From Planctomycetaceae bacterium (lineage in GTDB: Bacteria > Planctomycetota > Planctomycetia > Planctomycetales > Planctomycetaceae), in contig JAEUII010000189.1 of assembly GCA_016795145.1 (NCBI GenBank), positions 1 through 48,480 on the forward strand: a stretch of DNA of 48,480 nt. The letters run 5' to 3'. Position numbers and translations under genes: made by a program. Positions 19,794 through 26,940 of the stretch are shown piece by piece. How positions within the stretch are numbered: the stretch's first letter is position 1; each line of letters opens with the position of its first letter. The notes beneath the pieces were generated by a model. The model searched no databases, was not told the origin of the DNA, and saw only the letters and a program-made list of their open reading frames with translations.

Positions 19794-19989
19794 GTCTCGC
19801 CTGCCGGGCGAGACTTTCGCCGTCAGGCGAACCTTGTTCTTGCATGCACATGATGGCAGAGCGACTTGCTCCGAAGGAACACGCTCCGCGTTACCATCAA
19901 TCTCCGTTGACCAGCAATCATCTGGAGGGTTGTTAGGTCGCTGGTTGTGGCGATGCCGCAAAGTGCCGCTCGGCAAGCGGCACCTACAG
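19791..19989. repeat. 199-base BIME-like element, tandem copy 1
   Basis: The unit starts TAGGTCTCGCC and ends GGCACCTAC. Hairpins are visible in order: GTCTCGCC/GGCGAGAC, TTCGCC/GGCGAA, then GTGCCGC/GCGGCAC at the right end. The first three bases serve as the asnB stop codon. A second copy follows directly and a third, inverted and diverged, is at 27616-27812. Confidence 0.88.
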
Positions 19990-20186
19990 TAGGTCTCGCC
20001 TGCCGGGCGAGACTTTCGCCGTCAGGCGAACCTTGTTCTTGCATGCACATGATGGCAGAGCTACTTGCTCCGAAGGAACACGCTCCGCGTTACCATCAAT
20101 CTCCGTTGACCAGCAATCATCTGGAGGGTTGTTAGGTCGCTGGTTGCGGCGATGCCGCAAAGTGCCGCTCGGCAAGCGGCACCTAC
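19990..20186. repeat. 199-base BIME-like element, tandem copy 2
   Basis: This copy is nearly identical to copy 1 along its whole length; I see two substitutions in the body plus differences at the last bases. It ends exactly where the stop codon of the minus-strand membrane protein gene begins. Confidence 0.88.
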
Positions 20187-20698
20187 TATGGGGCCGGTGC
20201 ACTGGGCGACGGGCTGTCCGTTTGCGGCTCAAATCGCTCGCGCACCGGGCCGCGACGCATGTGCGGGTATTCTTCAATGTCCTTTGTCGTTTCGACTCGC
20301 GACATCAGAAAGCTACCAGCGCAGGTTGCGGACAACAGAAGTCCCGGAAGCAGATGTTTGAGCGAACCAGGGATCTGCTTGCGGAAGGCGAGCATTAGAA
20401 CCTGATGAGCACCTCCGAGTGCCCAGAGGCCGGCAGATGCCCAGGTAACCATGGCGATGAAACTGTCGTAACCTGGATTCTTGATGTTTGGTACTTCATA
20501 GAGCCAGAACATGATCGTGCTGGAATACTGATAGCACAGCATCCAAAGTGCGAGCGCTGACACAGGAAGACACCAGGTGATCCACGGACGCTTCCTCAGC
20601 TTCGTCGCGATGAAGGATGGCTGACCGGCGGCCGGTGCTTGTCCGACGGTATTGTCCGGGACATACGGGTTTGCGGAGGTTTCGGTAGCGCTGTTCAT
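20186..20698 (-). CDS. Predicted small membrane protein, unknown function
   Basis: A 170-residue protein with three to four hydrophobic helices: WITWCLPVSALALWMLCYQY with its continuation, SFIAMVTWASAGLWALGGAH, and LLPGLLLSATCAGSFLM. A polar, Pro/Ala-containing N-terminus and a charged C-terminal tail ending SPSAPAP flank the membrane part. No family was recognised. It converges on asnB; its stop codon touches the right end of the tandem 199-base repeats. Its tail region next to the repeat may have been shaped by the insertion. The coherent hydrophobic pattern supports a real gene. Confidence 0.68.
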   Translation of the reverse strand: MNSATETSANPYVPDNTVGQAPAAGQPSFIATKLRKRPWITWCLPVSALALWMLCYQYSSTIMFWLYEVPNIKNPGYDSFIAMVTWASAGLWALGGAHQVLMLAFRKQIPGSLKHLLPGLLLSATCAGSFLMSRVETTKDIEEYPHMRRGPVRERFEPQTDSPSPSAPAP

Positions 20699-20847
20699 AA
20701 ATCGCCTTTGCCAGCTGAGTCTTCTTCATGTACAGACGACGTCATCGTAGCAAATCCCGCCACAATGCTCGCGCGCCGTTTCCAGAGATTGACTCGACGC
20801 CCGAGGTTTCTGACAAGAATTTCACATTTTTGGTGTTTAGTTTTCAG

Positions 20848-20923
20848 TGTAGAGCGATTGTCCTCAATCGCTTCGATCTTTGTTTGTTTTTGGGAGTGAA
20901 CGGCTGAGGACAGCCGTTCTACA
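20848..20923. repeat. REP-like inverted pair (GTAGA/TCCT family)
   Basis: The left palindrome has TGTAGA and stem AGCGATTG/CAATCGCT around TCCT. After a T-rich spacer, the right palindrome has stem AACGGCTG/CAGCCGTT and ends TCTACA. It directly abuts the 145-base element. Confidence 0.8.
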
Positions 20924-20925
20924 AT

Positions 20926-21070
20926 GGGTAGCACGTACGAAGTGCGTGTGCCGCAGGCGCGGGAAGCCGATGCCAGGATGTCGTAATACCAAGCCAGGCT
21001 GCACTGAAACGACCATGCTTTCACTTCAGCTTCCGGCCGCTTCGCGTCACAGGCTTTGCCTGTGCTACCC
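20926..21070. repeat. 145-base structured element, copy A
   Basis: The ends are inverted: GGGTAGCAC and GTGCTACCC. Inside, GCACTTCGTACGTGC-type and CACAGGC/GCCTGTG hairpins lie near the ends, and complementary arms around GGAAGCCGA and the later CTTCCGGC can form a long central stem. Two more copies lie on the opposite strand at 26479-26623 and 26704-26848. Confidence 0.85.
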
Positions 21071-21076
21071 GGACTA

Positions 21077-21148
21077 GGTAGAGCGATTGTCCTCAATCGC
21101 TTTGTGTTGTTTTTGAAGTCCGGAACGGCTGAGGACAGCCGTTCTACA
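21077..21148. repeat. REP-like inverted pair (GTAGA/TCCT family)
   Basis: Same layout as 20848-20923: GTAGA with stem AGCGATTG/CAATCGCT, a T-rich spacer, then AACGGCTG/CAGCCGTT ending TCTACA. It ends 11 bases before the start codon of the next gene. Confidence 0.8.
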
Positions 21149-21159
21149 ATGGTGTTGCG

Positions 21160-21837
21160 TTGATCTCACGTCATGACATCCAGCTGATCATCACGGCCGC
21201 TCGAGCGTGGTTGGGGGGACTTGCAGCGCTGGTGATTGTGGCGATTGGGCTGCGGATTGTGTCGACGTTCGGCTGGTACTTTCCGCCGAATTTTCGCGAC
21301 GGCTTTCTGGCGGGGCGAGATGCCTACTTCTGGCGGTCGGCCTATGGGGTTGGTTTCTATCTCCATATCGTTGGAGCACCAGTCGCCTTGTTGTGCGGTC
21401 TTCCTCAGTTCAGCCGGCTGTTGCTGCGAGCATTTCCTCGGCTTCATCGCACTCTGGGCAAGACCTATGCATTGGCCGTGTTGCTCGCGGCGGCTCCTGG
21501 TGGACTGATCATGGGGTTCTGGTCACGCGGCGGAATTCCCGCGATGCTCTGCTTCATCACGATGAGCGTCCTCGTAGCAGCCTTCACCATCCTCGCATGG
21601 CGAACCGCTTTGCAGCGCCGTTTTGAATCGCATCGAAAATGGATGACGCGAAGTTATCTGCTGATGATCTCCGCGGTCCTGCTGCGACTGCTCGACCCCG
21701 CTCTTCGTCGTGCGGGTTTGTCGGATGATTTGTCGTACCAACTGTCCGTCTGGCTCAGCTGGGTGCCGTCGCTTGTGATCTTTGAAGTGATGGAGCGAGT
21801 GAAAATTACTAAAGGTCCAGTGATCGCGTCTCATTGA
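21160..21837 (+). CDS. DUF2306-like predicted membrane protein
   Basis: A 225-residue protein with about six hydrophobic helices. The pattern of conserved HRTLGKTYA at a helix boundary, a Gly-rich helix, and HRKWMTRSYLLM later resembles the DUF2306 membrane family, whose function is unknown; histidines near helix ends are typical of it. The only usable start in this frame appears to be TTG at 21160, because no in-frame ATG occurs before the middle of the protein. There is no good ribosome-binding site, since a REP-like element ends 11 bases upstream. The leader may therefore have been altered by repeat insertion. It converges with the methyltransferase gene downstream. Confidence 0.78.
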   Translation: MISRHDIQLIITAARAWLGGLAALVIVAIGLRIVSTFGWYFPPNFRDGFLAGRDAYFWRSAYGVGFYLHIVGAPVALLCGLPQFSRLLLRAFPRLHRTLGKTYALAVLLAAAPGGLIMGFWSRGGIPAMLCFITMSVLVAAFTILAWRTALQRRFESHRKWMTRSYLLMISAVLLRLLDPALRRAGLSDDLSYQLSVWLSWVPSLVIFEVMERVKITKGPVIASH

Positions 21838-21843
21838 GCCCAT

Positions 21844-21908
21844 GTAGCGGCAGGGCGCAAGACCTCCGGTGAGTGCGTTACCGGACGGCTCGCGCCGTTC
21901 CGCTATCT
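21844..21908. repeat. REP-like inverted pair, GTAGCGG family
   Basis: GTAGCGGCAGGGCGCAAGAC opens the left unit. The right unit is the same pattern on the other strand (reading TAGCGGAACGGCGCGAGCCG). The pair lies between two convergent genes, where it could also help terminate transcription. Confidence 0.7.
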
Positions 21909-21952
21909 ACTAACGCCCAAAAACAATGAACCAAGAACCAAGAACGCCCCTG

Positions 21953-22753
21953 TCATTCCCATTGGGATCTGTATTGATTCAGAAAGATGCCCGCGGAGAT
22001 GGCGACGTTGAGTGAATCGGTTCCGTTGCGCATGGGAATGGTGAGAGCTTGCTGCAGACACTGTTGAACGCCTGTTGAGATTCCATCAAATTCATTGCCG
22101 AAGACGATGACGGTGCGTTCGGGAAACTGATAGCTGGCCAATGGGGCTGCGTTCGTGTCCAGCAGAGTCCCCACGATGTGACACTGATGCTGATCGCGGA
22201 GCTGCACAAGCTGCCCAGCGAGGTCGTTGGTTTCTTCGATGGGCAGAAACAGTCCGTTCCCCATGGAGACTCGCAGTACGCGCCGGGAAAAGGGGTCAGC
22301 CGAACCAGCTCCAAGGAGGACTCCCTGAGCACCAAACGCGGATGCGATTCGAATCAACGCGCCGACGTTTTCCGGATCGGTGATACGATCACCGGCGACC
22401 AGAAGAGCAGGGCCGTTGACCGGCAAACACTCGCCGATCGGTTTCGCCGGGCGACGCTGTGCACAGGCCATGACGCCACAGTGAAATGCGAAGCCCACAA
22501 GCTCTTCAGCCAGCGGCTGGCTAAGCCGATACACCGGAATGTTGTTGGGCAGCTTTGCTCCGAACGAATTCCACTTTCGGTCACTGATCAGAACGCTGCG
22601 AACATCGAACCCGCTTCGAAGAACTCGCTCGACAACCGTGGGACCTTCAGAAATGAACAGCCTGGCGTCACGAGTCGTATTGGTCGTCTTGAGATTGCGA
22701 TAAACCTCCAGCCGCGGGTCGTCGAGATTCTCAATTCGCTCTTCGAGCATCAT
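21953..22753 (-). CDS. SpoU/TrmH-type RNA 2'-O-methyltransferase
   Basis: A 266-residue SPOUT-fold enzyme that methylates the ribose of rRNA or tRNA using S-adenosylmethionine. The N-terminal substrate-binding part (about 1-105) contains FISEGPTVVERVL. The three SpoU motifs follow: ITDPENVGALIRIASAFG (motif 1), VIVFGNEFDGIS (motif 2) and IPMRNGTDSLNVAISAGIFL (motif 3, cofactor-binding knot). Layout is closest to RlmB/TrmH-like rRNA methyltransferases. The ATG could be at 22753 or 22750; no clear ribosome-binding site is seen. A perfect hairpin lies 15 bases upstream of the start. valS lies upstream on the same strand, about 225 bases away. Confidence 0.9.
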   Translation of the reverse strand: MMLEERIENLDDPRLEVYRNLKTTNTTRDARLFISEGPTVVERVLRSGFDVRSVLISDRKWNSFGAKLPNNIPVYRLSQPLAEELVGFAFHCGVMACAQRRPAKPIGECLPVNGPALLVAGDRITDPENVGALIRIASAFGAQGVLLGAGSADPFSRRVLRVSMGNGLFLPIEETNDLAGQLVQLRDQHQCHIVGTLLDTNAAPLASYQFPERTVIVFGNEFDGISTGVQQCLQQALTIPMRNGTDSLNVAISAGIFLNQYRSQWE

Positions 22754-22768
22754 CGCACCGATGTGGGG

Positions 22769-22791
22769 GCGAAACGCTCGGCGCGTTTCGC
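22769..22791 (-). promoter_or_regulatory. Perfect hairpin just upstream of SpoU gene start
   Basis: GCGAAACGC (22769-22777) and GCGTTTCGC (22783-22791) form a nine-base perfect stem with a five-base loop, 15 bases before the start codon on the minus strand. It could influence translation initiation; this is inference from position. Confidence 0.45.
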
Positions 22792-22881
22792 GATAGAACT
22801 AGACCAGATGTTGTCAAACTTCAGGACTCAGCACCGTCACGCAGTCTTGCAGCGTCGCGCACGAATGCGGCAAGCAAACAT

Positions 22882-22924
22882 GCTCACGTTGGGCGCATGC
22901 TTGATGCAAGCGAACAACGTGAGC
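22882..22924 (-). promoter_or_regulatory. Long stem-loop between valS and SpoU gene
   Basis: GCTCACGTTG (22882-22891) pairs perfectly with CAACGTGAGC (22915-22924); the interior holds a second hairpin GCTTG ATG CAAGC. No T-run follows on the minus strand, so it is not a standard terminator. It may be an RNA leader element, processing site or repeat. Confidence 0.45.
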
Positions 22925-22978
22925 GAGGATCTGGTAACGAGCCGGTAGGCTCCCCAGGTCAAGGGGTTTTCGCCCTTG

Positions 22979-25900
22979 CTAGGAGAGTTCGGAGATAATT
23001 CGTTCAACGCTTTCCAGCTGAGCTTTCAGGCCGGCCAGCGTTTCACGAATCTCGGCAATGACTTTCTCCGGAGCTTTCGCCATGAAGCCTTCGTTCGACA
23101 GCTTCGACTCATGCCCCTTGATGAAGCCTTTCAGCTTTTCCGATTCCTTCTTCTGGCGAGTCAGCTCCGCTTCGCGATCGATCAGGCCTTCCAGTGGAAT
23201 GTAGCCGTCGGCGTCACCTAGTGAGAAACTGGCTGAGCCGGCAGGTCGTGAGATATCCAGTCCAGCAGCTTCCAGCATCGTCTTGGAAAGGAAGTCAAAC
23301 TGACTCGCAACCGCCTGCAGCTGTTCCGCCACATCCGGCGCGCATCGCATGAAGAGTTTCAGCTGAGCACCCGGAGCAATTCCGTAGACGGACCGAACGT
23401 TTCGCACCGCCACAATTGTCTGCTGCAGTCGCTCGAATCGCTTCTCCAGCGAATCATCAATGAAGGAAACAGGCATGGTTGGCCACGCCGCGACCATCAC
23501 GCTTTCGGCAACGTGCCCCGTGTCTCCGACGCGGGATTGAGTTGCGTTGTCTGCGGCCCGCGTCGGAGACACGGACAACATTCCGATCGTGGGACGCACG
23601 GGAGCCAGTTCGTTCAGCTTGTGCCACAGTTCTTCCGTGATGAACGGAGCAAACGGGTGCAGCAGACGAAGGAGCGTGTCGACGACCACCACGAGAACTC
23701 GCTGGGCAGCCGGGCGAGCCTCTTCGTTGCGGAAGCGAGGCTTCAGCATTTCAAGATACCAGTCACAGAACTCGTTCCACGTAAACTCGCGGACCGCCTT
23801 TGTGGCCTGATCGAACTGGTAGCGTTCCAGCATCGTCGTCACTTCGCGGACCGTCGTCGCCAGACGGCTCAGCACCCAGCGATCTTCCACCTGAAGCTCT
23901 GACTCTGCGACATTTCCCGCGGAGTATCCTTCCAGGTTCATGAACGCGAAGCGACAGGCATTCCACAGCTTGTTACAGAAGTTACGACCGAAGTCGAATC
24001 GTTCGCTGACGATGCGAGCCACCGGCGTGCCTTCATCGGGCGTGAACCAGGGACTTGGGAACTGGAACGACTTTTTGCACTTGCCGCACTTGATGGAAGG
24101 CTTCGGGCCGCCCATCGGCTTCATGTCCTGATGCTCTTTGGTCTGAGGCGTCACGGCCTGGCAATGAGGACATTCGTAGCCGACCGGCAGTCGAACGTCC
24201 TGAGTTTCTCCGCAGAGTGACGCGATCGTGAATCGAACGGCATCAGTGCCATACTTGTCAATGAGTTCCAGTGGGTCGACACCGTTGCCCTTGGACTTCG
24301 ACATTGTCTGTCCAAGTCCATCCAGGATCTTCGGATGGATGTACACATGCTTGAACGGAATGTCGCCCATGTTGTACAGCCCGGTCAGCACCATGCGAGC
24401 AACCCACAGAGTGATGATGTCGCGGGATGTGACAAGGACGGAACCGGGATAGAAGAAAGACAGGACTTCGTTGTTAAAGCGGAAAGCGGAAAGCGGAGAG
24501 CCGGAATTGCCACTCTGGCTTTCCGCGTTCAGCGTTCCGTTGGCCATCGGTGGGTTGTGTTCCAGATCCGGCCAGCCGAGTGTGGCATGTGGCCAGAGCG
24601 CGGAACTGAACCAGGTGTCGAGGACGTCAGGGTCCTGGATGAAGCCCATCTTCGCCAGACGCATGTGAAATGCTTCGTCCGAATCGTCAAAGTGATCGTC
24701 AAGGCAAAGTAGAATCGTTAACGGATTGGACTCTGAGACCTTTGCGAACGTGAATCCATTCGGATGGCGCAGTTCTTCAAGAGCCCGATGCACCTCGTCC
24801 GTGCTTTTGAACGTGGCCGTCCATACGGGAATCCGATGCCCCCACCACAGTTGGCGGCTGATGCACCAGTCGCGTTTTTCGGCGAGCCAGTCAACGTACG
24901 TCTTGGCATAGCGCTGGGGGAAGAAACGCACTCGGCCGTCTTCGACAGCGTCGATGGCGTCCTGAGCGAGCTTGTCCATTTTGACGAACCACTGATCGCT
25001 GAGAAACGGTTCGATTGGCGTCTTGCTGCGGTCGCTGTACTTCATCGGGATCACTCGGTCTTCCACCTTCTCAAGGTGACCGAGTGCTTCCATTTTTGCC
25101 ACAACCTGCTTGCGAACTTCGTAACGATCCAGCCCTGCAAACTCGCCGCCGTTCTCGTTGATCGTCCCGTCTGCGTTCAGGATGCTGATCGGCTCGGACA
25201 TCTTGTCCTTATTGCGAGTCCAGCAGGCGTAGTCGTTCGGATCGTGGGCCGGAGTGACTTTGACGGCTCCTGTCCCCAGCGTCTTGTCCGCCAGCAAAGC
25301 ATCCGCAACGATCGGGATGACTCGTCCGTTCGCCGGGATCATCACGAACTTGCCGACCAGATCCGCATACCGTTCATCGGTCGGATGAACGCACACTGCC
25401 GTGTCGCCCAGCATGGTCTCGGGGCGAGTCGTGGAGAAGGAGATGCGCTGTCCGGTGGGGCCCCAGCCATCTGAAAGCGGAGAGCCGACAGCGGAAAGCC
25501 GGGAATCGCCGTGTGCCGTGCTTTCGGCTTTCCGCTCTCCGCTTTCCGCTTTCTGAACAACCGGATAATTCATCGTCCAGAAATTGCCCTGGATGTCTTC
25601 CGTGTAAACTTCATCATCCGCAACGGCGGTCTGAAGATACGTGTCCCAGTTGACGAGACGCTTGCCTCGGAAGATCAGTCCGTCGCAGAACATCTTGAAG
25701 AACGTTCGGCGCACGGCTTTGCTGCACACTTCATCCAGCGTGAAGCGGACTCGACGCCAGTCACAGCTGGAACCGATCTGCTTCAGCTGATTCAAAATGC
25801 GAGCTTCGTATTCGTCTTTCCACTTCCAGATTCGTTTGACCAGTTCTTCACGGCCGACGTCGTGGCGAGTCTTGCCTTCTTCTTCCAGCATGCGACGCTC

Positions 25901-26182
25901 AACCACCGCCTGAGTCGCGATGCCGGCGTGGTCCGTTCCTGGCATCCACAGAGCAACTTTCCCCTGCATGCGACGCCATCGAGTCAGTAGGTCCTGAACG
26001 GTTCCGTTCAGGCAATGCCCCATATGCAGCGCACCAGTGACGTTCGGCAGAGGAATCATGATCGTGTGCTGTTCACGATTCGGATCCGGATCTGCGTTGC
26101 AGTATCCCTGGTTCAGCCAGTGTTCAACCCAGCGAGTTTGTGCGGACTGAGCGTCGTATGTTTTGGCAAGTTCTGAGGTCAT
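22979..26182 (-). CDS. valS: Valyl-tRNA synthetase with two in-frame palindromic insertions
   Basis: A class I synthetase of about 1067 residues that charges tRNA-Val. The HIGH motif is HMGH (residues 53-56); the KMSKS loop reads TMSKS (626-630). TTRPETMLGD marks the editing domain, and the C-terminal coiled-coil arm contains DREAELTRQKKESEKLKGF. It is longer than usual ValRS for three visible reasons: two repeat-derived peptides (about residues 209-238 and 547-570) and a CxxC...CxxC segment (Cys671, 674, 699, 702) after the KMSKS region. Apart from the Thr in TMSKS, the catalytic motifs appear intact, so the enzyme is likely functional. ATG 26182 was chosen over an upstream TTG at 26236 because the family N-terminus begins there. 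Confidence 0.95.
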   Translation of the reverse strand: MTSELAKTYDAQSAQTRWVEHWLNQGYCNADPDPNREQHTIMIPLPNVTGALHMGHCLNGTVQDLLTRWRRMQGKVALWMPGTDHAGIATQAVVERRMLEEEGKTRHDVGREELVKRIWKWKDEYEARILNQLKQIGSSCDWRRVRFTLDEVCSKAVRRTFFKMFCDGLIFRGKRLVNWDTYLQTAVADDEVYTEDIQGNFWTMNYPVVQKAESGERKAESTAHGDSRLSAVGSPLSDGWGPTGQRISFSTTRPETMLGDTAVCVHPTDERYADLVGKFVMIPANGRVIPIVADALLADKTLGTGAVKVTPAHDPNDYACWTRNKDKMSEPISILNADGTINENGGEFAGLDRYEVRKQVVAKMEALGHLEKVEDRVIPMKYSDRSKTPIEPFLSDQWFVKMDKLAQDAIDAVEDGRVRFFPQRYAKTYVDWLAEKRDWCISRQLWWGHRIPVWTATFKSTDEVHRALEELRHPNGFTFAKVSESNPLTILLCLDDHFDDSDEAFHMRLAKMGFIQDPDVLDTWFSSALWPHATLGWPDLEHNPPMANGTLNAESQSGNSGSPLSAFRFNNEVLSFFYPGSVLVTSRDIITLWVARMVLTGLYNMGDIPFKHVYIHPKILDGLGQTMSKSKGNGVDPLELIDKYGTDAVRFTIASLCGETQDVRLPVGYECPHCQAVTPQTKEHQDMKPMGGPKPSIKCGKCKKSFQFPSPWFTPDEGTPVARIVSERFDFGRNFCNKLWNACRFAFMNLEGYSAGNVAESELQVEDRWVLSRLATTVREVTTMLERYQFDQATKAVREFTWNEFCDWYLEMLKPRFRNEEARPAAQRVLVVVVDTLLRLLHPFAPFITEELWHKLNELAPVRPTIGMLSVSPTRAADNATQSRVGDTGHVAESVMVAAWPTMPVSFIDDSLEKRFERLQQTIVAVRNVRSVYGIAPGAQLKLFMRCAPDVAEQLQAVASQFDFLSKTMLEAAGLDISRPAGSASFSLGDADGYIPLEGLIDREAELTRQKKESEKLKGFIKGHESKLSNEGFMAKAPEKVIAEIRETLAGLKAQLESVERIISELS
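24475..24542. repeat. In-frame palindromic insert 2 in valS
   Basis: The left arm consists of repeated GCGGAAA/GCGGAGA units and the right arm (24516-24541) is roughly their inverse (GGCTTTCCGCG). In ValS it encodes a peptide containing LNAESQSGNSGSPLSAFRF between LGWPD and the FYPGSVLVTS region. Other ValRS proteins have a short loop here. Confidence 0.75.
25471..25558. repeat. In-frame palindromic insert 1 in valS
   Basis: The left arm 25473-25502 (GAAAGCGGAGAGCC...) is a close inverse of the right arm 25521-25556 (...TCTCCGCTTTCCGC). It encodes a peptide with QKAESGERKAES and DSRLSAVGSPLSD in the editing domain, just before the strand leading to TTRPET. Confidence 0.78.
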
Positions 26183-26376
26183 GTGCAGTTCAGGAGCAAA
26201 GACAGGTTTACAAACAAAATCACTGACACAAAGCAACTCCCGCAGGATCGCGGCGAGGGGAGCGTAAGTTAGCAGTCACGACAACTTTCTGCACCGGCAT
26301 TCACAAACCAGCCCGTTCACCGGCTCAATTCCTGCGATTGGAAGGGAATGGGCGAGTTTTTTGCGGTAATCAAAGC

Positions 26377-26404
26377 GTAGGATGGCTGCCCTCAGCCGTC
26401 TGCG
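26377..26404. repeat. REP-like hairpin, GTAGGATGGC variant
   Basis: GTAGGATGGCTGCCCTCAGC begins a hairpin with stem ATGGCTG/CAGCCGT around CCCT. Its inverse occurs at 26861-26887, so the whole repeat block between valS and the sigma factor gene is bracketed by the pair. Confidence 0.7.
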
Positions 26405-26432
26405 TGTTCCAGCATGGCCGCGTGAGAATGGC

Positions 26433-26464
26433 GCTTGGTTCGGCGGAGCGAACCGCGACTATGG
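26433..26464. repeat. Dispersed hairpin, TTCGGCGGAGCGAA family
   Basis: The stem GGTTCG/CGAACC around GCGGAG is followed by CGCGACTATGG. Confidence 0.75.
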
Positions 26465-26478
26465 CAACCACAAATTGT

Positions 26479-26623
26479 GGGTAGCACAGGTGCAGCCTGT
26501 GTCGCGCAGCGGCCGGAAGCCGAAGTGACAGCGTGGTAGTTTCAGTGCAGCCTGACTTGGTATTACGGCATCCTGGCCTCGGCTTCCGGCGCCTGCGGCA
26601 CACGCACTTCGTACGTGCTACCC
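26479..26623. repeat. 145-base structured element, copy B
   Basis: Inverted relative to copy A at 20926-21070 and of the same length, with GGGTAGCAC and GTGCTACCC ends. GCCGGAAGCCGA near the left and TCGGCTTCCGGC near the right are exact complements and could form a 12-base stem. Confidence 0.85.
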
Positions 26624-26625
26624 GG

Positions 26626-26697
26626 TGTATAACTGCTGTCCTCAGCCGTTTGCTGAATTCACAAACGCATGAAGCGATTGAGGACAATCGCTCTACA
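26626..26697. repeat. REP-like inverted pair (GTAGA/TCCT family)
   Basis: The left palindrome has a degenerate head (TGTATA) and stem AACTGCTG/CAGCCGTT with one mismatch around TCCT. The right one has AGCGATTG-type arms around AGGA and ends CTCTACA. The pair separates 145-base copies B and C. Confidence 0.75.
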
Positions 26698-26703
26698 AAT
26701 TGT

Positions 26704-26848
26704 GGGTAGCACAGGCGCAGCCTGTGTCGCGCAGCGGCCGGAAGCTGAAGTGACAGCATGGTAGTTTCAGTGCAGCCTGGCTTGGTATTACGACCTCCTG
26801 GCATCGGCTTCCGGCGCCTGCGGCACACGCACTTCGTACGTGCCACCG
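26704..26848. repeat. 145-base structured element, copy C
   Basis: Same orientation and length as copy B. It differs from B by scattered substitutions, including the end GTGCCACC instead of GTGCTACCC. Confidence 0.85.
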
Positions 26849-26849
26849 T

Positions 26850-26888
26850 GTAGGAAAAACGCAGACGGCTGAGGGCAGCCATCCTACA
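26850..26888. repeat. REP-like unit, inverse of 26377-26404
   Basis: GTAGGAAAAACGCAGACGGC begins the unit, which ends CATCCTACA. The right part is the inverse of 26377-26404. Confidence 0.7.
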
Positions 26889-26908
26889 TTGGGTAGCGAG
26901 AGAACGGC

Positions 26909-26940
26909 GCATCCGTTCGGCGGAGCGAACGGCGACTATA
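26909..26940. repeat. Dispersed hairpin supplying the sigma factor stop codon
   Basis: The stem CGTTCG/CGAACG around GCGGAG is followed by GCGACTATA. On the minus strand the TAG stop codon of the sigma factor gene (26938-26936) is the TAG of this element's ATAGTCGC end. Confidence 0.75.

Noticed and set aside
19791..20186. Possible CRISPR array from the tandem repeats
   Set aside because: There are only two units of about 199 bases with no short repeat-spacer periodicity and no cas genes; the units match a dispersed element elsewhere.
22178..22948. 256-codon frame antisense to the SpoU methyltransferase
   Set aside because: It is a shadow of a well-supported gene; its translation has no domain or plausible composition.
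24764..25474. 236-codon frame antisense to valS
   Set aside because: It lies wholly opposite conserved valyl-tRNA synthetase sequence.
26370..26912. 180-codon minus-strand frame between valS and the sigma factor
   Set aside because: Its translation repeats itself because it runs through two copies of the 145-base element; it reflects repeat DNA, not a gene.
26377..26940. Remnant of an insertion sequence
   Set aside because: Inverted ends exist, but no transposase fragment is visible in any frame; a non-autonomous REP-type array fits better.
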